DNA from: Oxalobacteraceae bacterium
GTDB lineage: Bacteria; Pseudomonadota; Gammaproteobacteria; Burkholderiales; Burkholderiaceae_D
Direction: 5' to 3'
Assembly: GCA_027485535.1 (NCBI GenBank)
Contig: JAIXQV010000255.1
Coordinates: 1 to 39,941, forward strand
DNA: 39,941 nucleotides
The notes beneath the pieces are model-generated. The model had not been told where the DNA came from. It did not search any database and saw only the letters and a program-made list of their open reading frames with translations. The position numbers and the translations under genes are program-made. This document shows, one piece after another, positions 11,980-24,136 of the stretch. The stretch's first letter is position 1; each line of letters opens with the position of its first letter.

Positions 11980-12738
11980 ATGAGCCATCCGAGTTCTACG
12001 CTGCAGATACCTGATACCGCTTTAGTGCCTAACCATGTTGCGATCATCATGGATGGCAACGGGCGCTGGGCAACCAAACGTTACCTGCCTCGGGTCGCTG
12101 GACACGCCAAAGGCGTGGAAACAGTTCGTAAAGTCGTTAAGGCGTGTATCTCGCGAGGTGTTGGCTATCTCACTTTATTTGCGTTCAGCTCGGAAAACTG
12201 GCGGCGGCCGGCAGACGAAGTCTCCGTGCTGATGCGCTTGTTTGCCACCGCCTTGGAGCGCGAGGTAGACAAGATGCACGCCAACGGCATTCGTTTACGG
12301 GTGGTTGGTGATTTGTCGCGGTTTGATGCTCGCTTGTTGCAGTTGATTGCGCATGCCGAGAAAAAAACGGAATCCAATTCGCGTCTGACGCTGACCATCT
12401 GCGCCAACTACGGTGGGCGATGGGATTTGATGCAGGCGACCAATCGCATGGTGTCCGAGCATCCCGGTCCAAAAGATTACGCAGAGTCTGATCTCGCGCC
12501 TTATCTCGCTATGGCGTACGCTCCCGAGCCCGATCTGTTCATTCGGACCGGTGGCGAGCAGCGTATTTCAAATTTCCTGCTCTGGCAGCTCGCTTACACA
12601 GAGCTGTATTTCACCGATATCTTTTGGCCAGACTTTGACGCTGCTGCATTTGATGAGGCGATTACGTCTTACCAGCAGCGCGAGCGTCGCTTCGGTCGAA
12701 CTAGTGCGCAGGTGGTTGAAGTCAGGAAGGCATCCTAA
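11980..12738 (+). CDS. uppS: Isoprenyl (undecaprenyl diphosphate) synthase
   Basis: [17 protein letters not shown] signature; start moved to the ATG at 11980. Confidence 0.96.
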   Translation: MSHPSSTLQIPDTALVPNHVAIIMDGNGRWATKRYLPRVAGHAKGVETVRKVVKACISRGVGYLTLFAFSSENWRRPADEVSVLMRLFATALEREVDKMHANGIRLRVVGDLSRFDARLLQLIAHAEKKTESNSRLTLTICANYGGRWDLMQATNRMVSEHPGPKDYAESDLAPYLAMAYAPEPDLFIRTGGEQRISNFLLWQLAYTELYFTDIFWPDFDAAAFDEAITSYQQRERRFGRTSAQVVEVRKAS

Positions 12739-13559
12739 TGCTTCGTCAACGTGTGATCACTGCGGTCGTGCTGCTCGTGCTTCTTGGCGCAGTGTTGGGT
12801 TCGGGCTCGGCAATCGCCTTCGTGCTTACTTTAGCCGTCTTCTTCGGGGCTGCTTGCTGGGAGACGCTGAAGCTTTCGGGTGTGCGTGTTGCCCTGCCGC
12901 TGGCGCTGATGTCGGCGGTATTGTTGTTGCCCACGATCAGCCGCGCTGGCGCTGAGTGGATACCGCTGGCCTCGGTCTGCATGCTGCTATGGGCGTTGCG
13001 TTTTTTCCCCGCTTTACGGTTTGGCTTGCCAGAGAATACCGGGCTGCGCGGCGCTTTGTTCAACCTGCTTTACCTTGTTGCGTTGCTCGGTTGTTTTGTA
13101 TCGATCGCCGGCCTGTGGCAGCGCTCGGCAGTTTTTCTTTTGTCGGCGATGGCGATGGTGTGGGTCGCTGATATCGGCGCTTACTTCGCCGGTCGCGCAT
13201 TCGGTAAACGCAAGCTAGCGCCCAGTATCTCACCCGGTAAAACGTGGGAAGGGGTGGCAGGTGGCCTGCTCGCCGTGCTGCTGCTGTCTGCGGTGGCAAC
13301 CCAACTGCCTGAAACATTTCAGGCGCAATTGCTAGTGCGCTATGGCTGGTTGAAATGGGCGTTTTGGATCGGTCTGTTTGTTGCCGCCAGCGTGGTCGGC
13401 GATTTGTTCGAGTCAATGCTCAAGCGACGCGTTGAGGTCAAAGATAGCAGCGGCCTGTTGCCAGGCCATGGCGGCGTGCTTGATCGTATTGATGCGCTGG
13501 TGCCCACCATGCCCTTGGCCTATCTGTTAGCAGCGCAGATGCCGCTGTCGGTTTCTTGA
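12738..13559 (+). CDS. cdsA: Phosphatidate cytidylyltransferase
   Basis: Multiple TM segments; GRAFGKRKLAPSISPGKTWEGVAGG and C-terminal KDSSGLLPGHGGVLDRIDAL signature; TAATG overlap with uppS. Confidence 0.95.
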   Translation: MLRQRVITAVVLLVLLGAVLGSGSAIAFVLTLAVFFGAACWETLKLSGVRVALPLALMSAVLLLPTISRAGAEWIPLASVCMLLWALRFFPALRFGLPENTGLRGALFNLLYLVALLGCFVSIAGLWQRSAVFLLSAMAMVWVADIGAYFAGRAFGKRKLAPSISPGKTWEGVAGGLLAVLLLSAVATQLPETFQAQLLVRYGWLKWAFWIGLFVAASVVGDLFESMLKRRVEVKDSSGLLPGHGGVLDRIDALVPTMPLAYLLAAQMPLSVS

Positions 13560-13571
13560 AATAATTTACGC

Positions 13572-14741
13572 ATGCAATCGCTCACCATCCTCGGCGCAAC
13601 AGGTTCGATCGGCGTTTCTACTTTAGATGTGGTGGCACGCCACCCTGACCGTTATCGTATCTTCGCCTTGACCGGGCAAACACGTATTGATGTACTCGCC
13701 GAGCAATGTGCCCAGTTTCATCCTGAAGTGGCCGTTGTAGTTGAGGCGGATGCTGCGGCACGCTTGCAACAACTTATTCGCGATCGAGGCCTCAAAACCA
13801 CCGTGGTGTACGGCGAGCAGGCACTGTGTGAAGTGGCGAGTGCAGAGGCTTGTGACACGGTAATGGCCGCGATTGTCGGTGCCGCAGGGCTAGGGCCGAG
13901 TTTGGCCGCTGCAAGAGCCGGTAAGAAACTGCTGCTCGCTAACAAAGAGGCGTTGGTGATCTCGGGGCAGTTATTCATGGATGCGGTGGCGGCGAGCGGT
14001 TCTACTCTGTTGCCGATCGACAGTGAGCACAACGCGATATTTCAATGCCTGCCGATTGGTTATCAACGCGTACCAACGCAACATGGTATTCGTAAAATTC
14101 TTCTCACGGCTTCCGGCGGTCCGTTTCTAGATCGAGAGCTGTCCAGTTTTGACAGCATCACGCCCGAGCAGGCAGTTGCACACCCGAACTGGAGTATGGG
14201 CCGCAAAATCTCGGTCGACTCTGCCACCATGATGAACAAAGGTTTGGAAGTGATTGAGGCGCATTGGCTGTTTGGTGCCAGCGCCTCACAGATCGAGGTG
14301 GTGATCCATCCGCAGAGCGTGATCCACTCCATGGTGGCCTACGCCGATGGTTCAGTATTGGCCCAACTCGGTAACCCCGATATGCGCACACCGATTGCGC
14401 ATGCATTGGCTTACCCGGAGCGTATTGACTCAGGGGTTGATGCAATTGATTTGGCGCGCATTGGGCAGCTCGAATTCCGTCAGCCGGATAGGGTACGCTT
14501 CCCCTGTCTTCAGCTCGCGTTTGATGCCTTGCAGGCGGGTGGCAGCGCGCCAGCGGTGCTAAATGCGGCGAACGAGGTTGCAGTGCAGGCGTTTCTAGAT
14601 AAGCAAATCAGTTTCAGCAGAATTTCTACACTCATCGCAGAGACGCTGAGCCGCGTACCAGCGGCATCGGTCGATACGCTCGAGAGTCTGCTTGCGCAAG
14701 ACAGCAAGGCGCGCGACCAAGCGCGTGCACTGCTGCAATGA
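13572..14741 (+). CDS. dxr: 1-deoxy-D-xylulose 5-phosphate reductoisomerase
   Basis: [43 protein letters not shown]. Confidence 0.97.
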   Translation: MQSLTILGATGSIGVSTLDVVARHPDRYRIFALTGQTRIDVLAEQCAQFHPEVAVVVEADAAARLQQLIRDRGLKTTVVYGEQALCEVASAEACDTVMAAIVGAAGLGPSLAAARAGKKLLLANKEALVISGQLFMDAVAASGSTLLPIDSEHNAIFQCLPIGYQRVPTQHGIRKILLTASGGPFLDRELSSFDSITPEQAVAHPNWSMGRKISVDSATMMNKGLEVIEAHWLFGASASQIEVVIHPQSVIHSMVAYADGSVLAQLGNPDMRTPIAHALAYPERIDSGVDAIDLARIGQLEFRQPDRVRFPCLQLAFDALQAGGSAPAVLNAANEVAVQAFLDKQISFSRISTLIAETLSRVPAASVDTLESLLAQDSKARDQARALLQ

Positions 14742-14769
14742 TGTCTTGGTAACCGCCCGGATGAATTAA

Positions 14770-16125
14770 ATGAGTTTCCTGCACACGGTATTGGCTTTCG
14801 CTGTCACGCTTGGCGTGCTGGTGATCTTCCATGAGCTGGGGCATTACGTAGTGGCGCGCTGGTGCGGCGTGAAAGTCTTGCGTTTCTCGGTCGGTATGGG
14901 CCGTGTCATCTGGTCCAAGCGATTCGGCCGCGACCAGACCGAGTGGGCCTTGTCAGTGTTGCCTCTGGGTGGCTACGTCAAGATGCTCGATGTACGCGAT
15001 CATGAAGGTGAGATCGCGGCAGAAGATATGCCACGCGAATTCACCAGCCAGTCCGTTGGCAAGCGCATTGCAATCGTGCTTGCCGGTCCTCTGGCGAATT
15101 TTTTACTGGCCATCGCGATTCTCGCTGTAGTCTACACGTACGGTATGCCCGAGCCAGTGGCGCGTGTTGCAGTTGCTGAGGCAAGTAGTGCGCAGCGTGC
15201 GGGCTTGCAACACGGTGACCTGATCACTGAGGTGAATGGCGAGTCAGTGCGCTCGTGGGCAGAATTTCGTTGGCAGCTGATACAGGTGGTGATGCGCGAA
15301 CAACCCGTGCGCCTGACCGTGCAACGTTCAACTAACGCGCGCGGCAATTGGTTGAACGAAGTGGTTTTACCTGCGCAAGCTCTTCCAGAGCAGGACATTG
15401 ATAGTGAGTTGTTCGACCGCCTAGGACTATCGCTGGCGCGCCCACCGGCTTTACTGGGTGAGATTATGCCGGGTGGGCCAGCTGCAGCAGCCGGCTTACA
15501 GGCAGGCGATCAGATTCAGACTGTCGACGACCAAGCAGTGGTCGACGCCGTTGCATTCATCAGTGCAGTTCAGGCAGCCCCGGGGCGCGCTGTAAGCGTT
15601 CAGGGCCTGCGACGTGGCGAGCGGTTTTCGGCGGTGGTCACGCCGCGCGCTGAGCGCGATGGCGAGCGTACTGTCGGTCGGATTCAGGCGCAGGTCGATA
15701 TGTCCGCTGCGATGGTGGTGGTGCAATCTGGACCTGTCGAGGCGATATCCCGCGCCGTGCGCAAGACGTGGGATACGTCTGCGCTGACGGTACGTATGCT
15801 TGGCAAGATGTTAATCGGCGAGGCCTCGCTAAAAAACATCACCGGACCGATCACCATCGCCGACTATGCTGGGCAGACCGCGCGCATTGGTTGGATTAGT
15901 TTTCTGTCGTTCATCGCGTTCGTCAGCATCAGTCTCGGCGTGATGAACCTGCTCCCTATCCCCGTTTTGGATGGCGGGCATTTGCTGTATTATGCGGTGG
16001 AACTTTTTTCTGGGCGGCCTGTCCCCGAGCGCGTCGCAGAAGTTGTGCAACGCGCAGGATTGGGGGTGCTGATGGCCTTGATGGCTGTTGCTGTGTTCAA
16101 CGATATCAACCGTCTCATCGGATAG
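14770..16125 (+). CDS. rseP: RseP-type site-2 zinc metalloprotease
   Basis: FHELGHYVVARW (HExxH), two PDZ regions, MNLLPIPVLDGGHLLYYAVE. Confidence 0.95.
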   Translation: MSFLHTVLAFAVTLGVLVIFHELGHYVVARWCGVKVLRFSVGMGRVIWSKRFGRDQTEWALSVLPLGGYVKMLDVRDHEGEIAAEDMPREFTSQSVGKRIAIVLAGPLANFLLAIAILAVVYTYGMPEPVARVAVAEASSAQRAGLQHGDLITEVNGESVRSWAEFRWQLIQVVMREQPVRLTVQRSTNARGNWLNEVVLPAQALPEQDIDSELFDRLGLSLARPPALLGEIMPGGPAAAAGLQAGDQIQTVDDQAVVDAVAFISAVQAAPGRAVSVQGLRRGERFSAVVTPRAERDGERTVGRIQAQVDMSAAMVVVQSGPVEAISRAVRKTWDTSALTVRMLGKMLIGEASLKNITGPITIADYAGQTARIGWISFLSFIAFVSISLGVMNLLPIPVLDGGHLLYYAVELFSGRPVPERVAEVVQRAGLGVLMALMAVAVFNDINRLIG

Positions 16126-16156
16126 ATGTGCGCCCGAACCTAATAACGACTCCTCG

Positions 16157-18520
16157 ATGACATTCCGAACCGCGCGCAGATCGCCTTTATTGATTCCAAA
16201 ACTTATCGCTGCCGCTATTGCTTCAGCGTTTGCACTGGATGCCGCAGCGATTGATCCCTTCACCGTGCGCGATATTCGTGTCGAGGGCATACAGCGGACC
16301 GAAGCGGGTACGGTATTCAACTATTTGCCCGTGCGGGTCGGCGAAATCTTCAATGACGAGAAAGCGTCGGCGTCGATCAAGGCGCTGTATGCAACCGGCT
16401 TTTTCAAAGATGTACGCATTGAAGCTGAGGGTGATGTGTTGGTGATATCGGTCGAAGAGCGACCGGCGATTGCCAGCGTCGATTTCACCGGCACCAAAGA
16501 ATTTGAAAAAGACAAACTTCGTAAGGCACTGAAAGACCTCGGCCTGGGTGAGTCGCGCATTCTCGATAAATCTTTGGTTGATCGCGCGGAGCAAGAGCTC
16601 AAGCGTCAGTACCTGTCGCGTGGCTTGTATGGTGTCAAGATCACCACCACAGTGACACCGATCGAGCGTAACCGGGTGAATGTTACTTTTGCCGTAGACG
16701 AAGGTGAAGTCGCGCGTATTCGTCAGATCAAGATCATTGGTAATCAGGCGTTCAAGGAAGACGAGCTGCGTGATCAGCTGAAGATGACAACGCCGGGTTG
16801 GTTTACCTGGTACTCCAAGGCTGATCAATACTCGCGTCAGAAGCTGGCAGGTGATATCGAGACGATCCGGTCGTTTTATCTGAACCGTGGCTACCTGGAG
16901 ATGCAGATCGACTCGACGCAAGTATCGATCTCGCCAGACAAAAAAGATATCTTCATCACCATCAATATCAACGAGGGCAAGAAATACAAGGTCACCAGCG
17001 TCAAGCTTGACGGTGAAATGCTCGGCCGTGAGCAGGAACTCGCTGGCTTGGTGTCCTTGAAGGCCGGCGACGCCTACTCCGGCGAGCGTATGACCGAGAG
17101 TACCAAGAAGATTAGTGAGCGGATGGGCGTGTTCGGCTATGCATTTGCCAACGTCAACGCGGTACCTGAAATTGATCGTGAGAAGGCTGAGGTTGCGTTC
17201 ACGATCTTTGTTGACCCCGGCAAGCGCATCTACGTTCGCAATATCAATATTGGTGGTAACGATCGCACGCGTGATTCCGTGATCCGGCGTGAGTTTAGGC
17301 AACTGGAAAGTGCATGGTACGACGGTGACAAGATCCGACTGTCACGTGACCGAATGGGCCGACTGGGTTTCTTCACTGACACCACGGTTGACACAGTCGA
17401 AGTGCCAGGGGTGCCGGATCAGGTTGATCTGGATGTGAAAGTGACCGAGAAACCTACTGGTGCCATCATGGTTGGCGCTGGTTTTTCCAGCGCCGAAAAG
17501 CTGGTGTTGACCGGTTCGCTTAATCAAGCCAACGCTTTCGGTTCGGGTAACAACATTGGCATTAACGTCAACACCAGCCGAGTGTTCCGAACCATCTCTC
17601 TCAGCCATACCAATCCTTATTTCACGGAAGATGGTGTCAGCAGAACAGTGGATCTGTTTTACCGCACGTCGCGGCCACCACTTTTCTTTAGCGACATCAA
17701 TTACCTGATTGTCACGCGCGGCGGCTCGGTTAATTTTGGTGTGCCGTTCACCGAGTTCGATCGCGTGTTTTTGGGCGTTGGCTATGAGGACACGACGGTT
17801 ACGGCCTACGACTCCAGTCCACAAAGGTATAAAGACTTCGTCGCTGGAAACAAGGGCCCTGCAGATGGGATCGGTTCGGCGGGCACGTCTGCTATTCCTC
17901 TGACGGCCGCTTGGCAGCGCGATGAACGTGACAGCGCACTGATTCCAACCAGAGGCCGCTTCCGGCGCGCCAGTCTTGAGCTGTCCGGTGCGGGCAGCTC
18001 TCGCTACTACCGCTCAAGTTACCAGGATCAGTATTTCTGGCCTGTGTCCAGCGCGATCACGCTCGCTGTGAACGGCGAGGTGAATTATGGCGATGGACTC
18101 GTTGGCGATCCGTTCCCGATTTTCAAGAACTTTTACGCAGGCGGTATTGGTTCTGTGCGTGGCTTTGCCGCCGGCACACTAAATGTCAGGGGCATCCGGC
18201 CCGATCAAGATAGAAACACGTTTCGTCTGCCCATTGGTGGCTCAGCCCGCCTGATTGGCAACGCCGAGCTGCAGTTCCCTTTCCCAGGTAGCGGGGTCGA
18301 TCGTAGCCTCCGCTGGTTCACCTTCCTTGACGCTGGCCAGGTCTGGAACCCTTCCGAGGGAGAGAATATTCGCCTCGCCGATCTTCGCTACAGTACCGGC
18401 CTAGGGATCTCCTGGATTTCGCCAGTCGGCCCGCTCAAGCTATCGCTGGCTTATCCGATCAACGATAAGCCGGGGGATTATGTGCAGCGCTTCCAGTTCC
18501 AGCTCGGTACCGGCTTCTGA
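16157..18520 (+). CDS. bamA: Outer membrane protein assembly factor BamA
   Basis: Signal peptide, POTRA repeats (FTVRDIRVEGIQRTEAGTVFNYLPV), C-terminal Omp85 barrel with RGF motif (GSVRGFAAG) and terminal Phe. Start moved to 16157. Confidence 0.95.
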   Translation: MTFRTARRSPLLIPKLIAAAIASAFALDAAAIDPFTVRDIRVEGIQRTEAGTVFNYLPVRVGEIFNDEKASASIKALYATGFFKDVRIEAEGDVLVISVEERPAIASVDFTGTKEFEKDKLRKALKDLGLGESRILDKSLVDRAEQELKRQYLSRGLYGVKITTTVTPIERNRVNVTFAVDEGEVARIRQIKIIGNQAFKEDELRDQLKMTTPGWFTWYSKADQYSRQKLAGDIETIRSFYLNRGYLEMQIDSTQVSISPDKKDIFITININEGKKYKVTSVKLDGEMLGREQELAGLVSLKAGDAYSGERMTESTKKISERMGVFGYAFANVNAVPEIDREKAEVAFTIFVDPGKRIYVRNINIGGNDRTRDSVIRREFRQLESAWYDGDKIRLSRDRMGRLGFFTDTTVDTVEVPGVPDQVDLDVKVTEKPTGAIMVGAGFSSAEKLVLTGSLNQANAFGSGNNIGINVNTSRVFRTISLSHTNPYFTEDGVSRTVDLFYRTSRPPLFFSDINYLIVTRGGSVNFGVPFTEFDRVFLGVGYEDTTVTAYDSSPQRYKDFVAGNKGPADGIGSAGTSAIPLTAAWQRDERDSALIPTRGRFRRASLELSGAGSSRYYRSSYQDQYFWPVSSAITLAVNGEVNYGDGLVGDPFPIFKNFYAGGIGSVRGFAAGTLNVRGIRPDQDRNTFRLPIGGSARLIGNAELQFPFPGSGVDRSLRWFTFLDAGQVWNPSEGENIRLADLRYSTGLGISWISPVGPLKLSLAYPINDKPGDYVQRFQFQLGTGF

Positions 18521-18549
18521 GGCGTGGTGGCATAATCAGGGTTTCCGTT

Positions 18550-19077
18550 ATGGAGAATGAAGTGAGATCTGTGCTTAAAAAAGCAACTTTTTTATTGTTC
18601 GGGCTTTCTGCGCTGGTGGTTGCGCCTTTGGCGAGCAGTGCGCAGGAGCTGAAAATCGGTTTCGTCAATACCGAGCGCATCTTCCGTGAAGCCACGCCTG
18701 CCAAGGCGGCCACTGCCAAGCTCGAGCAAGAGTTTTCACGTCGCGACAAGGACCTGCAGGACCTCGCAGCGCGCGTGAAATCTGCGGCCGAAAAGCTGGA
18801 CAAAGATGCGCCGGTTTTGTCTGACGCCGAGCGAGTCAAGCGCCAGCGTGAGCTGTCCGAAATGGACAAGGATTATCAGCGTCGTCAGCGAGAGTTTCGC
18901 GAAGACTTGAACCAGCGCCGCAATGAGGAGCTGGCCGCTGTTCTGGAAAAAGCCAACAAAGTGATTCGGCAACTCGCCGAGGTCGAGAAGTACGACATTG
19001 TTTTCCAGGAAGCGGTTTACTACAGTCCGCGCATCGACATCACCGACAAAGTGTTGAAGTCACTCAACGCAAAATAA
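18550..19077 (+). CDS. skp: OmpH/Skp-family periplasmic chaperone
   Basis: Signal peptide, KIGFVNTERIFREATPAKAATAKLEQEF, coiled-coil body; lies between bamA and lpxD. Confidence 0.9.
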   Translation: MENEVRSVLKKATFLLFGLSALVVAPLASSAQELKIGFVNTERIFREATPAKAATAKLEQEFSRRDKDLQDLAARVKSAAEKLDKDAPVLSDAERVKRQRELSEMDKDYQRRQREFREDLNQRRNEELAAVLEKANKVIRQLAEVEKYDIVFQEAVYYSPRIDITDKVLKSLNAK

Positions 19078-19092
19078 GATAGGACCACCGCC

Positions 19093-20163
19093 ATGGGCAC
19101 TCGACTGGGCGACTTGGTCGATAGCTTGGGCGGGGAGTTGATCGGCGATCCCGAGATTGACATCACCGGGATCGCGCCATTGGACGCTGCGGGTCCGTCG
19201 CACATCACCTTTCTGTCCAACCCGAAGCTCCGCGCGCAGGCGGCGCATACCAGCGCCGCCGCATTGATCCTGTCTCGTCAGGACCACCCGCAGTTGGCGA
19301 GCTATGCGGGCGCATGCGTGCTGACCGACAATCCTTATGCCTATTTCGCGCGTGCCGCGCAACATTTTGCAGCGCTGGTAGCGGTAGCGCCAGCGGCGGG
19401 GATTCACCCTCGTGCATGGGTTGATCCGGCAGCGAGTGTCGCTGCCACGGCCAGCATTGGTCCCGGTGTCACGATCGAAGCAGGCGCGCAGATTGGTGAG
19501 CATTGTGTGATTGGTGCAAGCAGCCACATCGGTCGTAACGCGGTCATCGGCGCGCATACCTTGCTGCATCCTCGGGTCAGTTTTTTGGCGGATTGTCGGA
19601 TTGGTGAGCGCGGCATCATTCAGTCGGGCGCAGTGATCGGTGGGGATGGCTTCGGATTTGCGAATGAGGGCGGCCGCTGGATCAAAATCCCCCAAAGTGG
19701 TGGCGTACAGATTGGCAATGATGTCGAGATCGGTGCCAACACCACCGTCGACCGTGGTGCATTGGAAGACACCGTGATCGAAGATGGCGTCAAGCTCGAT
19801 AACCAGATTCAAATCGCCCATAACTGCGTGATTGGTGCGCACACTGCCATGGCAGGTTGCGTTGGTGTGGCGGGCAGCGCGAAGATCGGTCGTCACTGTA
19901 CCTTTGGTGGCGCGGCGATGGTACTGGGTCACCTGACCATTGCCGACAATGTTCATGTGTCTTCCGGCAGTCTGGTGTCGCGCTCGATTCTCGAGCCGGG
20001 GCACTACACGGGCTTTTACCCCTTGGCCAAGAACGCGGAATGGGAAAAAACAGCAGCGGTGGTTCGACAGCTCGGTACGATGCGCGAACGTGTGCGCGCT
20101 TTAGAGAAGCTGGTGAATCAGCAGGGTGTTGAACCGCATTTAGACAAAAAAATCGGCGAATAA
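19093..20163 (+). CDS. lpxD: UDP-3-O-(3-hydroxyacyl)glucosamine N-acyltransferase
   Basis: Hexapeptide repeats with [18 protein letters not shown] and [27 protein letters not shown]. Confidence 0.96.
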   Translation: MGTRLGDLVDSLGGELIGDPEIDITGIAPLDAAGPSHITFLSNPKLRAQAAHTSAAALILSRQDHPQLASYAGACVLTDNPYAYFARAAQHFAALVAVAPAAGIHPRAWVDPAASVAATASIGPGVTIEAGAQIGEHCVIGASSHIGRNAVIGAHTLLHPRVSFLADCRIGERGIIQSGAVIGGDGFGFANEGGRWIKIPQSGGVQIGNDVEIGANTTVDRGALEDTVIEDGVKLDNQIQIAHNCVIGAHTAMAGCVGVAGSAKIGRHCTFGGAAMVLGHLTIADNVHVSSGSLVSRSILEPGHYTGFYPLAKNAEWEKTAAVVRQLGTMRERVRALEKLVNQQGVEPHLDKKIGE

Positions 20164-20215
20164 AACCAACGCCGATGACAGCAATCCAATCAAGACGAGA
20201 TTAGGCAGAACCACA

Positions 20216-20686
20216 ATGAAAAGCCTCGATATCAATCAGATCAAGCAATACCTGCCACACCGTTATCCGCTACTGTTGGTCGATCGTGTACTCGACTGGG
20301 AATCTGGCAAGCAGATTCGTGCGATCAAGAATGTCAGCGTCAATGAAGAGTTTTTCAATGGCCACTTTCCGAACAAGCCGGTCATGCCGGGCGTATTGAT
20401 GATCGAGGCGTTGGCGCAAACAGCGGCCTTACTGGCGTTCCTGACCATCGGGCAAAAGCCTGACGAGAATGCGGTGGTGTATTTTGTCGGTATCGATGGC
20501 GCGCGTTTTAAGCGTCCGGTCGAGCCCGGTGATCAGCTGGTGATGGAGGTTGAGATTCTGCGGCAGTCACGCGGCATCTGGAAATTTCATGCCAAGGGCA
20601 TGGTCGATCAGCAGCTCGCGGTCGAGGCTGAGCTGATGTGCACCATGCGCAGCATCAGCGAGCCGGAACCGGTAGTGTCTGCATGA
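20216..20686 (+). CDS. fabZ: 3-hydroxyacyl-ACP dehydratase FabZ
   Basis: [13 protein letters not shown] and [20 protein letters not shown]. Confidence 0.97.
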   Translation: MKSLDINQIKQYLPHRYPLLLVDRVLDWESGKQIRAIKNVSVNEEFFNGHFPNKPVMPGVLMIEALAQTAALLAFLTIGQKPDENAVVYFVGIDGARFKRPVEPGDQLVMEVEILRQSRGIWKFHAKGMVDQQLAVEAELMCTMRSISEPEPVVSA

Positions 20687-21471
20687 CCATCATCCATCCC
20701 AGCGCTCTGGTTGACCCTGCGGCTGAGCTCGACAGTAGTGTCGAGGTTGGTGCGTACAGTGTGATCGGGCCGCAGGTAAAAATCGGCGCTCGCACCAAGA
20801 TTGGTCCTCATGTGGTGATTGATGGCGATACCACCATCGGTTGCGACAATATGTTTTATCAGTTCTCGTCGATTGGCGCGGCACCACAAGACAAAAAATA
20901 TGCGGGCGAGCCAACCCGTTTGGTGATCGGCGATCGCAACACGATTCGTGAATTCTGTACCTTAAATCGCGGCACCGCTCAGGATGCCGGTGTCACTCGC
21001 CTTGGCAACGACAACTGGATCATGGCCTATGTGCATCTGGCGCATGACTGCCAGGTAGGTAACCACACGATCTTTGCAAACAATGCGCAGCTAGCGGGCC
21101 ATGTGCAAGTGGGTGACTGGGTGATTCTCGGTGGCCACTCTGGCGTGCATCAATTCTGCAAGATTGGTGCACACGCCATGCTGGGCATGTTCACCAGCCT
21201 GACGCAGGATGTGCCGCCGTTCGTGATCTTGAACGGTAACCCGGCAGCGGCGCACGGCGTGAATGTCGAGGGCTTGCGTCGCCGTGGTTTTACGCGCGAA
21301 GATATTGATGCCATCCGTCATGCTTACCGACTGATTTACAAATCCGGCCTAACGCTTGAGGAGGCGAAAACGGCGCTCGCCAATGAAGAGCAAGCACAAC
21401 CGGCGGTATCTGCGCACCTGAAAACCATGCGCGAATTTCTCGAGAGCGTCACACGTGGCATCGTCCGATGA
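20683..21471 (+). CDS. lpxA: UDP-N-acetylglucosamine acyltransferase
   Basis: [27 protein letters not shown], hexapeptide repeats; ATGA overlap with fabZ. Confidence 0.96.
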   Translation: MTIIHPSALVDPAAELDSSVEVGAYSVIGPQVKIGARTKIGPHVVIDGDTTIGCDNMFYQFSSIGAAPQDKKYAGEPTRLVIGDRNTIREFCTLNRGTAQDAGVTRLGNDNWIMAYVHLAHDCQVGNHTIFANNAQLAGHVQVGDWVILGGHSGVHQFCKIGAHAMLGMFTSLTQDVPPFVILNGNPAAAHGVNVEGLRRRGFTREDIDAIRHAYRLIYKSGLTLEEAKTALANEEQAQPAVSAHLKTMREFLESVTRGIVR

Positions 21472-22618
21472 ACTGACGCTGGCGCTAGTCGCCGGCGAAG
21501 CCTCCGGCGATTTGCTCGCCAGTCGCATGCTGTCTGGCTTGAGGCCGATGCTGCCCGATGTACGTCTGCACGGCATCGGCGGACCAGCGATGGCCGAGTA
21601 CGGGTTTGTGTCTGACTACCCGATGGAAAAGCTGGCAGTGCGCGGCTTATTCGAAGTTTTATCGCACTACCGCGAGCTGAAAGCGCTGCGTGACGAACTA
21701 CGCGAGCGTTTGCTGGCCGAGCGCCCAGCCGTGTTCGTGGGTGTTGATGCGCCCGACTTCAATCTCGATTTGGAGATACAGCTCAAGCAAGTCGGCATCC
21801 CTACGCTGCACTTTGTCAGCCCCTCGGTGTGGGCTTGGCGCCGTGGCCGAATCAAAAAAATTGCGCGTGCGGTTTCGCATATGTTGGTGATCTTTCCGTT
21901 TGAGGAAGCCATCTACAACAAAGCCGGTATTCCCGTGACCTATGTCGGCCATCCATTGGCTGAAATGATACCGATGGATCCCGACCAAGACGCAGCGCGC
22001 GATGCGCTGGGCATTGCGCGTGATGCGCGTGTGGTGACCATACTCCCCGGCAGCAGACTGTCCGAGCTGAAGTACAACACGCGGGCGTTTCTTGAAACTG
22101 CGGCTATGCTGAAAAAGCGTGACCCCAAGGTCCAGTTTTTGATGCCGATGGCGGGTGATACCCAGCGTGCCTTTATCGAGCAGCTGATGACGCCTGATAT
22201 GAAATCGCTGCCATTACAAATCATGACCGGTGGTTCGCACGATGCGATTGCGGCTTGCGACGCCGCTTTGGTCGCGAGTGGTACAGCAACGCTGGAAGTA
22301 GCCTTGTTCAAGAAGCCGATGGTGATTGGTTACCGAATGAATCCAGCTAGCTGGCAGGTGCTGCGTTTGATGGCATACCAGCCTTGGGTAGGCCTACCCA
22401 ATATTATGGCGCGCGAGTTTCTGGTGCCGGAGTTATTGCAAGATAGGGCAACACCGGCTGGCTTATCGTCCGCCTTGTGGGCGCAGCTATCGAATGACCA
22501 AAACCGTCAGCGTCTGCGTCGACGTTTTGTCGATTTACACCATGACCTGATGCGAAACACTGCCTCGCAAAGTGCGCACGCGGTGATGGAGCTGCTGTCG
22601 CAGCACGGTCGGCTCTGA
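21455..22618 (+). CDS. lpxB: Lipid-A-disaccharide synthase
   Basis: [35 protein letters not shown] start overlapping lpxA. Confidence 0.95.
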   Translation: MASSDELTLALVAGEASGDLLASRMLSGLRPMLPDVRLHGIGGPAMAEYGFVSDYPMEKLAVRGLFEVLSHYRELKALRDELRERLLAERPAVFVGVDAPDFNLDLEIQLKQVGIPTLHFVSPSVWAWRRGRIKKIARAVSHMLVIFPFEEAIYNKAGIPVTYVGHPLAEMIPMDPDQDAARDALGIARDARVVTILPGSRLSELKYNTRAFLETAAMLKKRDPKVQFLMPMAGDTQRAFIEQLMTPDMKSLPLQIMTGGSHDAIAACDAALVASGTATLEVALFKKPMVIGYRMNPASWQVLRLMAYQPWVGLPNIMAREFLVPELLQDRATPAGLSSALWAQLSNDQNRQRLRRRFVDLHHDLMRNTASQSAHAVMELLSQHGRL

Positions 22619-22626
22619 TTGCGCCT

Positions 22627-23241
22627 TTGAAAGCGGCGACCTTGTTCGACTACGCCGGTTACGCCGGTGAAGTGATTTGCGGCGTTGACGAAGCCGGTAG
22701 AGGGCCACTGGCTGGTCCGGTGTTCGCAGCGGCCGTTATTCTCGACCCCGCCAAACCAATTGCTGGTTTGCGCGACTCAAAAAAACTCAGCCCGGCACGG
22801 CGAGATGAGCTTGCGCTCATTATCCAGCGTGACGCTTTGGCTTGGTCGATCGCGCAATGTTCCGCAGCAGAGATTGATGCACTCAATATTCTTCAAGCCA
22901 CCATGCTGGCGATGCGACGTGCCATCGAGGGGCTGTCGGTGGTACCCACACTCGCCCTGATTGACGGTAACCGCTGCCCCGTCACAACGGTTCGTACCGA
23001 AGCCATCGTCAAGGGCGATGACAAAGTGATCGAGATTTCTGCTGCCTCGATTCTCGCCAAGACCGCGCGCGACGCACTGCTGGTCGAGATGCACACACGC
23101 TATCCGCAGTACGCGTTTGACCAGCACAAGGGTTACCCTACCGCCTTGCATCTGGCGCGATTAAGAGAGCATGGCATCACACCCGAGCATCGTCGATCTT
23201 ATGCGCCAGTGCGTGAGTTGCTGAACGAGGCAACACCATGA
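22627..23241 (+). CDS. rnhB: Ribonuclease HII
   Basis: [31 protein letters not shown]; likely TTG start. Confidence 0.94.
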   Translation: MKAATLFDYAGYAGEVICGVDEAGRGPLAGPVFAAAVILDPAKPIAGLRDSKKLSPARRDELALIIQRDALAWSIAQCSAAEIDALNILQATMLAMRRAIEGLSVVPTLALIDGNRCPVTTVRTEAIVKGDDKVIEISAASILAKTARDALLVEMHTRYPQYAFDQHKGYPTALHLARLREHGITPEHRRSYAPVRELLNEATP

Positions 23242-24071
23242 GCCTACGCAGTATCCAATCGCGCGACAACGCGCACTACAAACAACTCAGGCAATGGGCG
23301 AGTAGTGCGCAGGCACGTCGCAAGTCTGGCATGACCCTGCTCGATGGGGTTCATTTATGCGAAGCATGGCTACAGCACCGCGGAATGCCTGCGCTGTGCG
23401 TGGTGGCTGAGTCAGCGCTCAGTCACCCCGAGGTGGCGGCGATCCTTGCACAGTGTGAATCCAATGCCAACGCAAGCGCCGACTCAAGCGCGGACGCCGC
23501 AGAATGTATATTGCTATCGGATGCTTTGTTCACGCCGCTCGGTCAGGTCGAGCATGGTGTGGGCATACTGTTCGTGGTGAAGGTGCCGGATGCTGCTAGC
23601 AGTGGTCAGGCATCGCCTTCATTGCAAAGTGCAGCGCTACTGCTCGACTCAGTCCAAGATCCGGGTAACCTTGGCACCATCTTGCGTACTGCGGCAGCGG
23701 CGGGTGTTCACAATATTTTCTGTGGTCCAGGTACGGCAGCAGTATGGTCACCCAAAGTACTGCGTGCGGGCATGGGTGCGCATTTTGTGTTGGAGATTAC
23801 TGAAGACGTTGATCTGGCACAGTTGATCCAGCATGCTTCGGTGCCGGTGTATGCGACTCAACCGGATGCGCCAAACACGATTTATACCGCCGACCTTCGC
23901 GTACCGTCGGCTTGGCTATTTGGCCACGAGGGGCAGGGCGTGTCTGAGCAATTGCTCTCGCTAGCCACTGAACGGCTCTCCATACCGCAGAGCACGCAAG
24001 TCGAGTCACTGAATGTGGCCGCCAGTGTGGCGATTTGTTTGTTCGAGCAGCGCCGACAGCAACACAGCTAG
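23238..24071 (+). CDS. TrmH/SpoU-family rRNA methyltransferase
   Basis: [37 protein letters not shown] and [14 protein letters not shown] motifs. Confidence 0.92.
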   Translation: MSLRSIQSRDNAHYKQLRQWASSAQARRKSGMTLLDGVHLCEAWLQHRGMPALCVVAESALSHPEVAAILAQCESNANASADSSADAAECILLSDALFTPLGQVEHGVGILFVVKVPDAASSGQASPSLQSAALLLDSVQDPGNLGTILRTAAAAGVHNIFCGPGTAAVWSPKVLRAGMGAHFVLEITEDVDLAQLIQHASVPVYATQPDAPNTIYTADLRVPSAWLFGHEGQGVSEQLLSLATERLSIPQSTQVESLNVAASVAICLFEQRRQQHS

Positions 24072-24136
24072 TGGATCGGATCGCCAGGCGACATTAACAA
24101 CGTCGTTTGGAATCTAGGGCGCCTGACAGGTTATGT

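Noticed and set aside
16223-17302. 359-aa minus-strand ORF opposite bamA
   Set aside because: Antisense to a clear BamA coding region; composition looks like the complement of coding sequence and no family is recognisable.
19060-20004. 314-aa minus-strand ORF opposite lpxD
   Set aside because: Antisense to hexapeptide-repeat sequence; periodic codons open the reverse frame. No independent support.
23460-23515. Ala/Ser/Asp-rich stretch ([14 protein letters not shown]) in the SpoU methyltransferase as a possible inserted element
   Set aside because: Looks like an ordinary low-complexity interdomain linker; the frame and catalytic domain are intact.
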